Source: Adlercreutzia sp. ZJ304 (GTDB lineage Bacteria; Actinomycetota; Coriobacteriia; Coriobacteriales; Eggerthellaceae). From it: a stretch of DNA of 64,000 bases. Made by a program: the position numbers and the translations under genes. The stretch is from contig NZ_JAAKEG010000005.1 of the NCBI RefSeq assembly GCF_011039075.1, positions 124,001 to 188,000 on the forward strand. The letters are read 5' to 3'. The notes beneath the pieces are model-generated. The model was not told where the DNA came from. It saw only the letters and a list, made by a program, of their open reading frames with translations, and made no database searches. Positions 1 to 8,698 of the stretch are shown here, in pieces; positions within the stretch are counted from its first letter, which is position 1, and each line of letters starts with the position of its first letter.

Positions 1-75
1 AATATAGGTGTACATAAAACTATTGATATCGCCCGTTAACGAAACAAGAAAGCTACTTACGCTTGCCGTATCCAT
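1..75 (-). CDS. N-terminal fragment of a membrane protein, possibly an AGCS-type amino acid carrier
   Basis: An open frame starts at the ATG complementary to 73-75 and runs off the left edge after 25 codons. A GGGAG Shine-Dalgarno-like run lies about 7 bases upstream. The peptide begins MDTASVSSFLVSLTGDINSF and continues with Met, Tyr, Thr, Tyr, Ile. This resembles the start of sodium:alanine/glycine symporters (AGCS family), which open with a short amphipathic segment followed by a '...N.F.Y.YI' stretch. That match is from memory only and rests on 25 residues. The gene is divergent from the response regulator at 369. Confidence 0.35.
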   Translation of the reverse strand, partial: MDTASVSSFLVSLTGDINSFMYTYI

Positions 76-159
76 TGCGACACTCCCTCTCTGTAAAGCT
101 GCCGCCTTTCTGTCGCCTCCATAAGCGTTTAGTTGAAGATGGCTTCTCCAAAGTAAGAA

Positions 160-182
160 TGAGAATGTAAATTACATTCTCA
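160..182. promoter_or_regulatory. perfect 11-bp inverted repeat, probable operator
   Basis: The arm TGAGAATGTAA is followed by one base and then its exact complement. It lies in the divergent region between the cut-off carrier gene and the two-component system, about 85 bases upstream of the carrier start. No T-run follows, so it reads as a dimeric repressor site rather than a terminator. The binding protein is unknown. It does not match the Fur, LexA or DtxR consensus exactly. Confidence 0.45.
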
Positions 183-303
183 AGCAGCCCAAATACAGCA
201 CAGCCAAGATTTCCTATTTGATAAAAAGCTGTTATTACCTTTTAACCAAGATGTTGGCAAAATTGCCCAAGAACGATAACGATGCCATAATGGCGCTTGC
301 TTT

Positions 304-321
304 TAATGAAAGTAATGAAAG
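304..321 (+). promoter_or_regulatory. tandem TAATGAAAG repeats upstream of the response regulator
   Basis: TAATGAAAG occurs twice with no gap, 48 bases upstream of the response-regulator start. The first unit contains TTAATGA, the same heptamer found at 2443-2449 upstream of the ABC transporter. The shared heptamer suggests binding by the OmpR-type regulator (autoregulation). This is inference from motif recurrence. Confidence 0.3.
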
Positions 322-368
322 CGCAAAATTCAGTGCGCCCTTTATTGTGTCATTTGTACTGTAGATGA

Positions 369-1130
369 ATGCGAGATATGGAAATGCCGCAAACAAACAG
401 AGTACGACGCGTACTTATTGTTGAAGATGATAAAGATTTAGCCAAGATAATAAAACGTTTCTTAGAAGCAAATGAATTTTGCGTACATGCGGCTGTAAGT
501 GCCGAAGCAGCCTACGAACTGCTAGAAAGCAAAACGTTTGACTGTTTGGTAGTAGACGTGAATTTACCGGGCGACGATGGATTTACCCTATGCAGACAAC
601 TGCGCCGCAAAAGCGGTGTACCCTTGCTGTTCGTTTCGGCACGCATTGAAGCAGATGCCCGCATAAAAGCGTTAGAAGAAGGGGGAGATGTATACCTTCC
701 AAAACCATTTAGCCTAAAAGAGTTATTAGCTCAGATAAAAGCGCTTATGAGGCGCAATAGCGGCACCATGACTGGAGGCAGCAGCCGAAATAGGTCTACC
801 GAGCCAGAGGCGCCGATAACAATAGGTCCATTCACGCTTGATATTTCAAGTGGTCGGATACTTAAAAATGGCATTCAAGTTGAACTGTCGCCCAAAGAAT
901 TTGCGCTTGCCGCATTTTTGATGGGTAACTGCAATAAAGCCTTTTCAAAAGAAGCCCTGTTAAGCGAGATATGGGGAGCATTCTGCAGCGTAGAGGCACA
1001 AACTGTGGCGGTGCATATAAGCTGGCTGCGCGCCAAACTAGAAGACGATCCCGCCAACCCCGTTTTCTTTAAGACTGTCCGCGGAAAGGGCTATCTATTT
1101 GACGCACCAAAGGAAACAGATTCGCAATGA
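369..1130 (+). CDS. OmpR/PhoB-family response regulator
   Basis: This 253-residue protein is the DNA-binding half of a two-component system. The receiver domain (about residues 14-130) has the acidic pair in LIVEDD, the phosphoacceptor Asp63 in VVDVNLPG, and the conserved Lys in LPKPFSL. A winged helix (about 150-247) carries the usual LSPKEFALAAFL and VRGKGYLF segments. The usual GADDY before the lysine is GGDVY here. The start has a second in-frame Met at residue 4 that could also be used. Its stop overlaps the kinase start by 4 bases (ATGA), so the two are translationally coupled. The ABC transporter downstream is the likely target. Confidence 0.93.
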   Translation: MRDMEMPQTNRVRRVLIVEDDKDLAKIIKRFLEANEFCVHAAVSAEAAYELLESKTFDCLVVDVNLPGDDGFTLCRQLRRKSGVPLLFVSARIEADARIKALEEGGDVYLPKPFSLKELLAQIKALMRRNSGTMTGGSSRNRSTEPEAPITIGPFTLDISSGRILKNGIQVELSPKEFALAAFLMGNCNKAFSKEALLSEIWGAFCSVEAQTVAVHISWLRAKLEDDPANPVFFKTVRGKGYLFDAPKETDSQ

Positions 1131-2347
1131 CAAACGAGAGCAATAGAATACAAAAGCGACTTATTGCGTATACGACAATTGCGATTGCTGCCATAGTTGC
1201 AATCGCAATATGCGCTGCAGCGTTTTGTATAGGCGATTCCGGTTCAAATAAATTGCGCGAAGAAATTTTGCATTTGAACGAGGCGCGCACCAGCTTACTA
1301 GACACAAATGCCGCAGGAAATGATGCAGGTAAAAGCGAAGCGGGCGAAAGCGCAATAGCAAGTATCGAATTGGCTGACGATGCCCTTGCATCCACGCAAG
1401 ATATCCTACGCAGCGCTGCCTCTGAACAAGATTTTCGCATACTCGCAGCAATTCTAACCTTATCCGCTGCATCAATTGTCGCCGTGTTAGTCCTGTCTTT
1501 ATATATGTATTTCAGCGTTATTCGCCCTTTTATACGCTTGGAAGATTTCGCGGGGCAAGTAGCAAATGGAAATTTAGATGCGCCTCTTGCATATGAGCGC
1601 TCTAATCCGTTTGGACGCTTCGCGTGGGCGTTCGATCATCTACGTGCAGAATTGAAGCGCTCGCGCGAAAAGGAACAAGCTGCTGCACTTGCCTACAAAA
1701 CAGCATTAGCATCGCTTTCGCACGATTTGCGCACCCCACTTGCATCGCTTCGTACTTATGCCGAAGCGCTAGAACTTCAGTTAGACCAAACTCCCGAAGA
1801 GCGCCTAGCCTACGAACGCATAATAATGTCAAAATGCGATGAAGCTGCAGAGCTTGTAGAAGATTTGTTGGTACACGCGCTAGCCGACATGGATCGCATA
1901 GATGTAACATGCACGGCAACACCCGTTGCTCCCATTCTGCACCAGTGCGCAAGCAACTTTGCCGAAGCCGTACACGTTACGTGCGTGCGTGCCGATCAAG
2001 CCACACTAAACATAGATTCCAAGCGACTAAAACAAGTAGTAGATAATTTACTAGTAAACGCTGCGAAATACGCCACCGGGTCTGCTGTGGAAATTTCCGG
2101 CATGCTTAGCGCTGACGCTTACCGCATAACAGTGCGCGATTTTGGCACCGGTGCTGCCGCTGAAGATATCCCATTCCTTGCGCAGCGTTTCTATCGCGGC
2201 GCAAACGCAAAAGACAAAACTGGAGCAGGATTAGGTTTATTCATAGCCAACTACCTTATGAACCGCATGAACGGCACGATGCAGATTCAAAACGCCAATC
2301 CCGGACTATGTATAGTTTTGGAACTTCCTCTTCCACACGCCGAATAA
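1127..2347 (+). CDS. membrane sensor histidine kinase
   Basis: This 406-residue kinase is the partner of the overlapping response regulator. It has a first membrane helix at about residues 12-33, an extracytoplasmic segment of about 70 residues, a second helix at about 104-128, then a HAMP region. The phosphorylation site is His199 in SLSHDLRTPL. The N-box VDNLLVNAAKYA, the G1 box RDFGTG and the G2 box GAGLGLFIA follow in normal order. The signal is unknown. Coupling to a MacB/FtsX-type ABC system suggests sensing of an envelope-active compound such as an antimicrobial peptide, which is inference. Confidence 0.92.
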   Translation: MTNESNRIQKRLIAYTTIAIAAIVAIAICAAAFCIGDSGSNKLREEILHLNEARTSLLDTNAAGNDAGKSEAGESAIASIELADDALASTQDILRSAASEQDFRILAAILTLSAASIVAVLVLSLYMYFSVIRPFIRLEDFAGQVANGNLDAPLAYERSNPFGRFAWAFDHLRAELKRSREKEQAAALAYKTALASLSHDLRTPLASLRTYAEALELQLDQTPEERLAYERIIMSKCDEAAELVEDLLVHALADMDRIDVTCTATPVAPILHQCASNFAEAVHVTCVRADQATLNIDSKRLKQVVDNLLVNAAKYATGSAVEISGMLSADAYRITVRDFGTGAAAEDIPFLAQRFYRGANAKDKTGAGLGLFIANYLMNRMNGTMQIQNANPGLCIVLELPLPHAE

Positions 2348-2367
2348 TCTTGCACGCACTATTGGTA

Positions 2368-2423
2368 AAGTCGGAAAGGTTACGTTCAGAAGCTGCGCAA
2401 CCCTCACTCCATCTTTCCGATTT
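2368..2423. repeat. variable-stem, conserved-loop hairpin element, copy 1
   Basis: An 11-bp stem (AAGTCGGAAAG pairing with CTTTCCGATTT, one G-T pair) closes a loop of about 34 bases that contains TACGTTCAGAAGCTGCGCAA and ends in CTCACTCC. The same loop occurs at 34646-34705, 29373-29426 and 29495-29552 with different but self-complementary stems. It lies between the histidine kinase and the ABC transporter operon. Confidence 0.7.
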
Positions 2424-2442
2424 CGCGTATAGGGCGCATACC

Positions 2443-2460
2443 TTAATGACTTCTTAATAT
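2443..2460 (+). promoter_or_regulatory. direct heptamer repeat, likely response-regulator site
   Basis: TTAATGA, four bases, then TTAATAT forms the 11-bp-phased direct repeat typical of OmpR/PhoB-family regulators. It lies 50 bases upstream of the ABC ATPase start. The neighbouring response regulator is the natural candidate to bind it. Binding is inferred. Confidence 0.45.
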
Positions 2461-2510
2461 TACATTTCGTAAAGTAGCTTTCAGCACGGTTTAGAGAATG
2501 GAAAAATACA

Positions 2511-3290
2511 ATGAAACAAATTGCATTAGAAGCAGTTGACCTAGCCAAAAGCTACGTTGCCGACGGAGTGCAAACCCACGTATTAGGCAATATTAACCTG
2601 AAAATATATAAAGGCGATTTCACGTCTGTTATGGGACCAAGCGGCTCGGGAAAATCGACGCTTCTGTACTGTTTATCGGGCATGGATAAGCCTACCGCAG
2701 GAGATATGCTGTTTTGCGAAAAAAGTATTGTGCGCATGAAGGAACAAGAGCTTGCTAATTTGCGGGCACAGCACTTCGGGTTCGTTTTTCAGGCAGCAAA
2801 TTTGGTCAGCAATTTAACGCTTTTTGAAAACATAGCTGTACCCGGATACTTAAAAGAAGGTCGCACACCTAAAAAGACGCTAGAAGCAGTTGAAAACCTT
2901 ATAGAGCGCATGGGCTTACACGATGTGGCAAACCATCTTCCCAATCAGTCGTCGGGCGGACAGCAACAGCGATGCGCCGTGGCACGAGCGGTGGTAAACC
3001 AACCAGACATCGTATTTGCAGACGAACCCACAGGTGCACTGAATCGCGCCAATAGCTTGGAAGTGCTGGCGCTTTTAAGCGAAATAAACGCCACAGGTCA
3101 AACAATCGTTATGGTGACGCACGACATACGTAGCGCCATGCGCGGCAATCGCATACTTTACTTAGAAGATGGCGATGTGCGGGGCGAATTCAATCTGCCG
3201 CCATGGGATGCACAGCGCAGCAACGATATCTCGTATACGCGCGACCGCGAAGCGCAAGCAAACGCTTGGCTTTCGTCGCTTTCATGGTAA
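2511..3290 (+). CDS. ABC transporter ATP-binding protein, MacB/LolD type
   Basis: This 259-residue nucleotide-binding subunit has Walker A GPSGSGKST (about residues 42-50), the Q-loop in FGFVFQAAN, the signature SSGGQQQRCAVARA and Walker B FADEPTGALN. The family powers FtsX-like permeases that remodel or protect the envelope rather than import solutes. The permease begins 9 bases after the stop, so the two form an operon. It follows the two-component system with a 163-base gap holding a hairpin repeat and the heptamer repeat, so it is probably regulated by that system. Confidence 0.93.
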   Translation: MKQIALEAVDLAKSYVADGVQTHVLGNINLKIYKGDFTSVMGPSGSGKSTLLYCLSGMDKPTAGDMLFCEKSIVRMKEQELANLRAQHFGFVFQAANLVSNLTLFENIAVPGYLKEGRTPKKTLEAVENLIERMGLHDVANHLPNQSSGGQQQRCAVARAVVNQPDIVFADEPTGALNRANSLEVLALLSEINATGQTIVMVTHDIRSAMRGNRILYLEDGDVRGEFNLPPWDAQRSNDISYTRDREAQANAWLSSLSW

Positions 3291-3299
3291 GGGCACAAT

Positions 3300-5747
3300 A
3301 TGGAACCTCTGCGTACACTGGTATTAGCCGGGCTAAAGCGAGACAAGAAAACATTCATTGGCTTGGGAATTTTAGTAATGCTGGCTTCTTTCGCCCTTAC
3401 GTTTACATTATGTCTGTCCACCGACCTTACCACGCGGGAAACCGCCGCTCTACAAGAAGCGAATGCAGGAGACGCATTTGCCACAGACTTCCCTACCAAC
3501 TTAAACAGCCAAGCCATAGACGACATTAAAGCGCTTCCCGAAGTGGAAAGTGTTTTAGAAACGCCTACATTCTCTGTTACGGTGAACTTTGAAAATGCGC
3601 AGGGCAAAACTGTAGCCAACACAACGCAATCGTCTGAAATCTTCGAAGCATGGGGCACCGGAATTTCCTACAAAATGCTTGAAGACAATTTCGACACATA
3701 TAAAACAAACCCTACGCCTCCGCGCGCTGACGAAATTTATATCACCCCCGCCATACACATTCTTCAAAATGTGAATATAGGCGACTTCGCTGTGCTTACC
3801 ATAGGCGATAAACAGGTGCGCCTTAAAATTGCCGGGTATTTCGAAGATCCGCAAATGGGAACACCGTTTATGGACACCAATCGCTATTTGCTAGCAACGG
3901 AAACCTTCAATGCGCTGCACGCAGAAGTCAGCGACATATTCAACAGCGCCACCATCCGTGGCGAAAGCAGTATATTCGCGCGGGCGCACACCGCTTTCCC
4001 CTTAACCGAAATAAACGTATATATGACACCCGCCGCACAAGCAAGCGGACTTACTAGTCAAGATTTAACGCGCATCATAGGCGAAAACACCACTTGGGGC
4101 GCCAGCGCAACAAACCTGTTCTCTAGCCAGACTTTGGCGGGATACGCGCTTATGGTAGTAAATGTAGCAACAGCCATCCTTGGCGTTTTTGCGTGCCTTT
4201 TGTTTGCGATAGCGCTTGTAATATGCGTGCATTCGGTGTCTGCATCTATACGCGAGGGCTATGTGGACTGGGGAATTATTAAGGCGCTAGGCGTGCCGGC
4301 AAAAACTCTGCGGCGCACACTTGCGCTTCAATACATGATAGCTGCCTTGGCAGGAATGGTTATAGGGTTCGTAGTAGGAATAGCAATTGAGCCTTTTACA
4401 TGGTCGGCATTTATGCTGCTAACCGGGGTCCTTACCCAAAACGCCAGCTTCCCTAGCACCATCCTTATTTGTCTAGCAACTCTTATGGTGCTTATGATGG
4501 CTACCGTGTTTCTAAAAGCGCGCAAACTTTCGGTCATATCGCCGCTTTCTGCCCTGCGCAGCGGGCATGGAGATGTGCGATTTTCACCACGCGCTAATTG
4601 CGCAATTAACGGCTCGTGGCTTGAAGCTTCTTTGGCTTGGCGCGCTATTGTTGCGCAAAAACGCAGCTATATTGGTCTGGCGGCGTGTTCGCTTTTGCTG
4701 TGCGCATTCATCGCGCTAATATTTGGAATTGGCGGTGCCCTAAACACACAAGATGCCGTGTATAAAGCCTTTGGATTGTGGGAAAGCGATCTTTCTGTGT
4801 CGCTTGAAAACGACAATTTGTCTTTTGAAGATGTTAATTCAGCTATAGAAGAAGTTTGCCCGATAAAGCGTGTATGGGAAGAAGCTGTTACTATGATTAA
4901 CATAAATGGTGAAAGCCGTACATTTGTAGGGCTAACAGACATGAGCATATTTTCCGATGCTACTGTTGTATCTGGACGCAAACCCACACAAACAAACGAG
5001 GCGCTTGTCGGAATGAGTCTTGCCTCAGATATGGGGCTTAGCGTGGGCGACAAACTGATGCTGCCCGACAGCACCGGCGCTGAAAAGGAATATCTAGTTT
5101 CGGGTATTCTTTCTGCCATGCTAAATGCAGGATATGGAACTATCCTTACATACGAAGGACTAGAGCAGCTGGTTAGTATCGAAAAAGCCAATCGCGGAGA
5201 TTCGCGCCAATACCAATTAGTAGACCCAAACAAAACCGATGAAGTGCGCACCGCACTAGAAACGCGCTTTGGCGAAGATATAAGCTTAGAAGACACCGGT
5301 ATTTTCAGAGGTTCCACAAATATGGTAGCCCTAATCAGAAACTTATTCATAACTATGGGTTATGCCATGGCGGCTTTCGCGGGAGTATTAGCATGCGTAG
5401 CCGTAGCGCTAATTAGCAACCGCATGTTTACAAGCGAGAGAGGCGACCTAGGAATTTATCGAGCTTTAGGGTTTCGCGTGCGCGCGCTTCGTATTTCTTT
5501 TGCGCTGCGATTCCTAAGCATTGCACTAGCAGGGTCTGCGCTGGGAACAGCTATAACGGCACTCGGAGGCAGCTGGTTAGTTAGTAAACTATTCGGTTTA
5601 TTCGGCGTTGGGAATTTCGCAATTGCCCTTCCATGGTGGCAAGTCATACTTTTACCGCTTGCGCTTTCTCTGATTTTTACCATAAGTGCTTATGTATCAG
5701 GCAACGCCATACGCCAAGTAAACATCCGCAAATTGGTTGTCGAGTAA
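3300..5747 (+). CDS. ABC transporter permease with two FtsX domains
   Basis: This 815-residue membrane protein has a first helix at about residues 18-38, a large extracytoplasmic domain (about 40-270), three helices at about 275-400, a second membrane entry at about 455-480, another extracytoplasmic domain, and three C-terminal helices (about 690-805). This duplicated FtsX layout is typical of Bce-like and related detoxification permeases. It is the partner of the ATPase just upstream. Possible roles are resistance to antimicrobial peptides or lipoprotein handling. The sequence does not decide between them. Confidence 0.9.
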   Translation: MEPLRTLVLAGLKRDKKTFIGLGILVMLASFALTFTLCLSTDLTTRETAALQEANAGDAFATDFPTNLNSQAIDDIKALPEVESVLETPTFSVTVNFENAQGKTVANTTQSSEIFEAWGTGISYKMLEDNFDTYKTNPTPPRADEIYITPAIHILQNVNIGDFAVLTIGDKQVRLKIAGYFEDPQMGTPFMDTNRYLLATETFNALHAEVSDIFNSATIRGESSIFARAHTAFPLTEINVYMTPAAQASGLTSQDLTRIIGENTTWGASATNLFSSQTLAGYALMVVNVATAILGVFACLLFAIALVICVHSVSASIREGYVDWGIIKALGVPAKTLRRTLALQYMIAALAGMVIGFVVGIAIEPFTWSAFMLLTGVLTQNASFPSTILICLATLMVLMMATVFLKARKLSVISPLSALRSGHGDVRFSPRANCAINGSWLEASLAWRAIVAQKRSYIGLAACSLLLCAFIALIFGIGGALNTQDAVYKAFGLWESDLSVSLENDNLSFEDVNSAIEEVCPIKRVWEEAVTMININGESRTFVGLTDMSIFSDATVVSGRKPTQTNEALVGMSLASDMGLSVGDKLMLPDSTGAEKEYLVSGILSAMLNAGYGTILTYEGLEQLVSIEKANRGDSRQYQLVDPNKTDEVRTALETRFGEDISLEDTGIFRGSTNMVALIRNLFITMGYAMAAFAGVLACVAVALISNRMFTSERGDLGIYRALGFRVRALRISFALRFLSIALAGSALGTAITALGGSWLVSKLFGLFGVGNFAIALPWWQVILLPLALSLIFTISAYVSGNAIRQVNIRKLVVE

Positions 5748-5763
5748 TTTCATGGCACATATC

Positions 5764-5824
5764 ATCGGGGTTGCACCTCTATAAAAGTTGCAACCCCGAT
5801 GTAGAAGGATTAAATTTTCCTTCT
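5764..5824. terminator. double hairpin between convergent genes
   Basis: A 12-bp stem (ATCGGGGTTGCA with TGCAACCCCGAT, 5764-5800) is followed by a second hairpin AGAAGGA...TCCTTCT (5803-5824). They sit between the convergent permease and GlsB-type genes and probably stop transcription from both sides. Confidence 0.6.
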
Positions 5825-5828
5825 GCAT

Positions 5829-6080
5829 TTAAGTTGCACGCTTGGTAAAGATGCCCATAACGCCAAGAAACACCACAGAACCCAAAAGCGCCACTAAGAA
5901 CGACCACAGGTTGAATCCGGTAAAGCCCTCGGCTCCTATGAAACTCATAATGAAACCGCCGACTAAAGCGCCAATAATTCCTACAATAATATTGCGCAAC
6001 AGTCCGCCTTCGCTTTTCATAATAGCGCTTCCAGCCCAACCGGCTAAACCGCCGATGATAATCCAGACGATGATACTCAT
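5829..6080 (-). CDS. GlsB/YeaQ/YmgE-family small membrane protein
   Basis: This 83-residue protein consists of three hydrophobic segments with the family pattern IGGLAGWAGSAIMKSEGG, GIIGALVGGFIM and LLGSVVFLGV. The family (formerly 'transglycosylase-associated protein') is linked to general stress and acid tolerance, but its biochemical activity is not established. An AAAGGAG ribosome-binding site lies 8 bases upstream of the ATG. It is a monocistronic gene, convergent with the ABC permease. Confidence 0.88.
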   Translation of the reverse strand: MSIIVWIIIGGLAGWAGSAIMKSEGGLLRNIIVGIIGALVGGFIMSFIGAEGFTGFNLWSFLVALLGSVVFLGVMGIFTKRAT

Positions 6081-6260
6081 GATTCACTCCTTTCAATGTT
6101 CGCCAACAATACACTCAGCATAGAAGAGCAACGCTAGTTAAAGTTGCGCACAGCCCACCCGTAAACAGTCCGAAAGAAGCCTGTCATAGTTTCGTATTGC
6201 GTAGAAAGGCATTGCGCAGAAAGCGCAAAATTATTCCCATATCCAAAAAAGTTGACTCAA

Positions 6261-6404
6261 ATGGTCAAAACTTCCGACTTTCCATGGTAGAAAGCGCTAA
6301 ATCGCGTTGCGTAAGCCAAGGAATTCCCTGTTTGCCCAGTGTTCTCCACAATTCAGGTCAACCATGGGGCAGTTCAACCGTGGAAAGCTGGAAGTTTTGA
6401 CCAT
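6261..6404. repeat. MITE-like hairpin element, copy 1
   Basis: Arms of about 24 bases, ATGGTCAAAACTTCCGACTT... and ...AAGCTGGAAGTTTTGACCAT, enclose a variable middle with the 20-mer GTGGAGAACACTGGGCAAAC on the minus strand. Four more copies lie at 12817, 14393, 28961 and 49422. The rest of 6081-6563 holds no gene: upstream is the GlsB promoter region and downstream the leader of the dehydrogenase. Confidence 0.75.
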
Positions 6405-6563
6405 TTTTCCAAATTTTTATGCCATTTCTTCCAAATAGAAGTGCTAGAACAATCTATACCCATTGGCAAAGTGCTACAGCACATGACTGTTAGAAAATAC
6501 GCGCAACAATACGCAACAACACTTAAGATATAAGAGCGCAGTTGCAGGAATAAAGGAGGAGTT

Positions 6564-7523
6564 TTGCCCACTATCGTAGTTACCGATACCGATTTCGGCG
6601 ATTCAGAATTTGAACGCCAAATGATAGAGGCCGCGGGCATAACTTTCCGCGCATACAATGAACCGGATGGGCGCCACCCTACCCAAATAATCGAGCATCT
6701 ACGCAAAGCCGATGGAGCCATTACATCATACGGCGAATATTCCGCAGAGGTATTTGCCGCACTTCCGCAGCTGAAAGTTGTTAGCAAAACTGGCACCGGA
6801 ATAGACAACATAGACGTTATTGCCGCCACTAAAAACGGCACGCGAGTGTGCAATGTTCCATGCTACGGCACCGAAGTGGTATCTGACCACGCAATAGCAC
6901 TTGCCATGTGCGTGCTGCGTCGCATTAATGAAATAGATGCAGACATGCGCGCTGGCATATGGAATTTTCGTCGCCACCGCCCATTGGGGCAGGCGCATGG
7001 GCGCACATTCGGCGTGGTGGGCATGGGAAATATTGGACAAGCTGTAGCCCGCAAAGCACGCGGTCTTGGATTTAGCGTTATAGCGTGGGATAGATCGGGC
7101 ACGCCCAATTGCACATCGCCCGATGGATTTACCTACACTACGTTTGAAAATTTACTGCGCGAAAGCGATGTAGTTAGCTTCCACACAGCGTTGGCACCGC
7201 AAACACGTCACATGCTGAACGCGCAAAACATTGGCATTATGAAACCAGATGCAGTGGTGATAAACACCTCGCGCGGGGCAGTAATAGATACCGATGCGTT
7301 GGCAGAGGCGCTCTTTAACGATAAGTTGTGGGGCGCAGGTATAGACGTGTTTGAAGACGAGCCAGTAGACCCCGCATCGCCAATATGTCAAGCGCCGCAT
7401 ACAGTATTAACTTCACATGCCGCTTATTGGTCGGAAGAATCTGCCGTAGAACTGCGGCGCCGCTGCACTCAGAATGCCATCGACGTAGTGCTAGGGCGCA
7501 CTCCCGAAAACTGCGTGAACTAG
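6564..7523 (+). CDS. D-2-hydroxyacid dehydrogenase (CtBP/PGDH-like)
   Basis: This 319-residue NAD-dependent dehydrogenase of the D-isomer-specific family interconverts a 2-hydroxy acid and its 2-oxo acid. The exact substrate is unclear. The Rossmann motif VVGMGNIGQAVARKARGLG, catalytic Arg in NTSRGAVIDT, Glu in DVFEDEPVD and His in LTSHAAYW are all present. The start is TTG, chosen because a full AAAGGAGG ribosome-binding site (6552-6559) sits 4 bases before it. Its closest named relatives are C-terminal-binding-protein-type dehydrogenases and phosphoglycerate dehydrogenase without the ACT domain. It is convergent with tilS, with a shared tandem repeat at the ends. Confidence 0.88.
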   Translation: MPTIVVTDTDFGDSEFERQMIEAAGITFRAYNEPDGRHPTQIIEHLRKADGAITSYGEYSAEVFAALPQLKVVSKTGTGIDNIDVIAATKNGTRVCNVPCYGTEVVSDHAIALAMCVLRRINEIDADMRAGIWNFRRHRPLGQAHGRTFGVVGMGNIGQAVARKARGLGFSVIAWDRSGTPNCTSPDGFTYTTFENLLRESDVVSFHTALAPQTRHMLNAQNIGIMKPDAVVINTSRGAVIDTDALAEALFNDKLWGAGIDVFEDEPVDPASPICQAPHTVLTSHAAYWSEESAVELRRRCTQNAIDVVLGRTPENCVN

Positions 7524-7549
7524 GTAGCTAGGTAGCTAGGTAGCTAGCA
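7521..7549. repeat. 8-bp tandem repeat spanning two convergent stop codons
   Basis: The octamer TAGGTAGC recurs about 3.5 times (TAGGTAGCTAGGTAGCTAGG and on). It supplies the TAG stop of the dehydrogenase and the TAG stop of tilS on the other strand. A change in copy number would alter the spacing between the genes and could change either C-terminus. Confidence 0.7.
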
Positions 7550-8633
7550 AACCCTTTCGACGACGGCGATACTCAGCCATAGGCTCTACTAGCACCCCGC
7601 GCTTATTCGAACTTATAGCTAAGTTCCCCTGAATATTGGCAACATAGCCACTTTTTGGCTTGCCGTCGGAAAAAGCTGCCAATACTGCATCAACAGACGC
7701 AGTATCGATACGCTCGTCGGCACCCAACAACCGCTTCAGCAGCTTCACCACAACTCTGCGCTGAAGTGGCATGCGAACTTCGCCGAATACAGGCAACAAC
7801 TTAAAAAACGCACCACCTTCAACCATATCTACACGCTCTGCAATAATTTCGTCTGCCATAGCATCTAGCATATCGTCTTCATCGGCAATTAAATCCATCG
7901 TGCGCGTAAGAGTTTGCGGCATACTAGCGCTCCACTCCTTGGCTTGCGGCACAATCTTGTGACGCACATATGCCCGAAATCGGTCAGTATGCGCATTGGT
8001 GGCATCTTCGCGCCAAAGCGCACCGGCGGCATCTTCCATAACATCAAGCCCAGCATCCTTGCGCGCGCAAATATAGTCGCGCAGCTGTTCGCGCGTGCAA
8101 TTCAAAAGCGGACGCACAACCGGTCCGTTTTTGCGCTTCATACTTCGAAACCCACCGGGACCAGTGCCAACAATAGAGCGCATATAAAAATTCTCAATGC
8201 GATCATCTGCCGTATGCGCTGTTACAATGCGCCCCTCAGAAAGCGGAACGCATTCATGCAAACACATTGACGAAAGCGCCTCATTTGCAGCCGCATATCG
8301 CTCGCGCCGCGCCACAGCCTCTACGTTGTCGCCCGACCTAGCAGCCTCACCCGCCACGTCCACTTCGCACACAAATAGCGGAATATCCAAAAGCGCAGCC
8401 AGACCAGATACAAATTCCGCATCCTCATCTGAAGCACAACCGCGCAGTTTATGATTTACGTGCAGCATAGCCACAGGCCCTACCTTGCCCGCCGCACGCG
8501 CCGCCGCCATCAAATACGCCAGCGCCGTAGAATCGCTGCCGCCAGACACCATCAGCAAAACAGCAGAGTCGGCACAAAACAGCCCGTATTTCTCCGCAGT
8601 ACCGCACATTGTATGCATCAATTCATTATTCAT
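7536..8633 (-). CDS. tilS: tRNA(Ile)-lysidine synthetase
   Basis: This 365-residue enzyme converts cytidine 34 of tRNA-Ile(CAU) to lysidine using ATP and lysine, giving AUA decoding. The N-type ATP-pyrophosphatase P-loop VSGGSDSTALAYL (about residues 29-41) and the HTADDRIENFYMR segment are diagnostic. The start at 8633 (MNNELMHTM) is chosen because AGGAGG lies 4 bases upstream; a longer frame to 8708 would overlap the ferritin gene. In many genomes tilS precedes hpt and ftsH, but here it stands alone and is divergent from ferritin with 65 bases between them. Confidence 0.93.
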   Translation of the reverse strand: MNNELMHTMCGTAEKYGLFCADSAVLLMVSGGSDSTALAYLMAAARAAGKVGPVAMLHVNHKLRGCASDEDAEFVSGLAALLDIPLFVCEVDVAGEAARSGDNVEAVARRERYAAANEALSSMCLHECVPLSEGRIVTAHTADDRIENFYMRSIVGTGPGGFRSMKRKNGPVVRPLLNCTREQLRDYICARKDAGLDVMEDAAGALWREDATNAHTDRFRAYVRHKIVPQAKEWSASMPQTLTRTMDLIADEDDMLDAMADEIIAERVDMVEGGAFFKLLPVFGEVRMPLQRRVVVKLLKRLLGADERIDTASVDAVLAAFSDGKPKSGYVANIQGNLAISSNKRGVLVEPMAEYRRRRKGLLAT

Positions 8634-8698
8634 AATGCCTCCTAGGTGGTATTCTAATATGTAACACAACCAAGCGATCAAATAGAAGGGAATATCGA

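Noticed and set aside
4667-5350. Long reverse-strand frame within the FtsX permease gene
   Set aside because: It is a shadow of the permease, Ser-rich with no recognisable domain or start signal.
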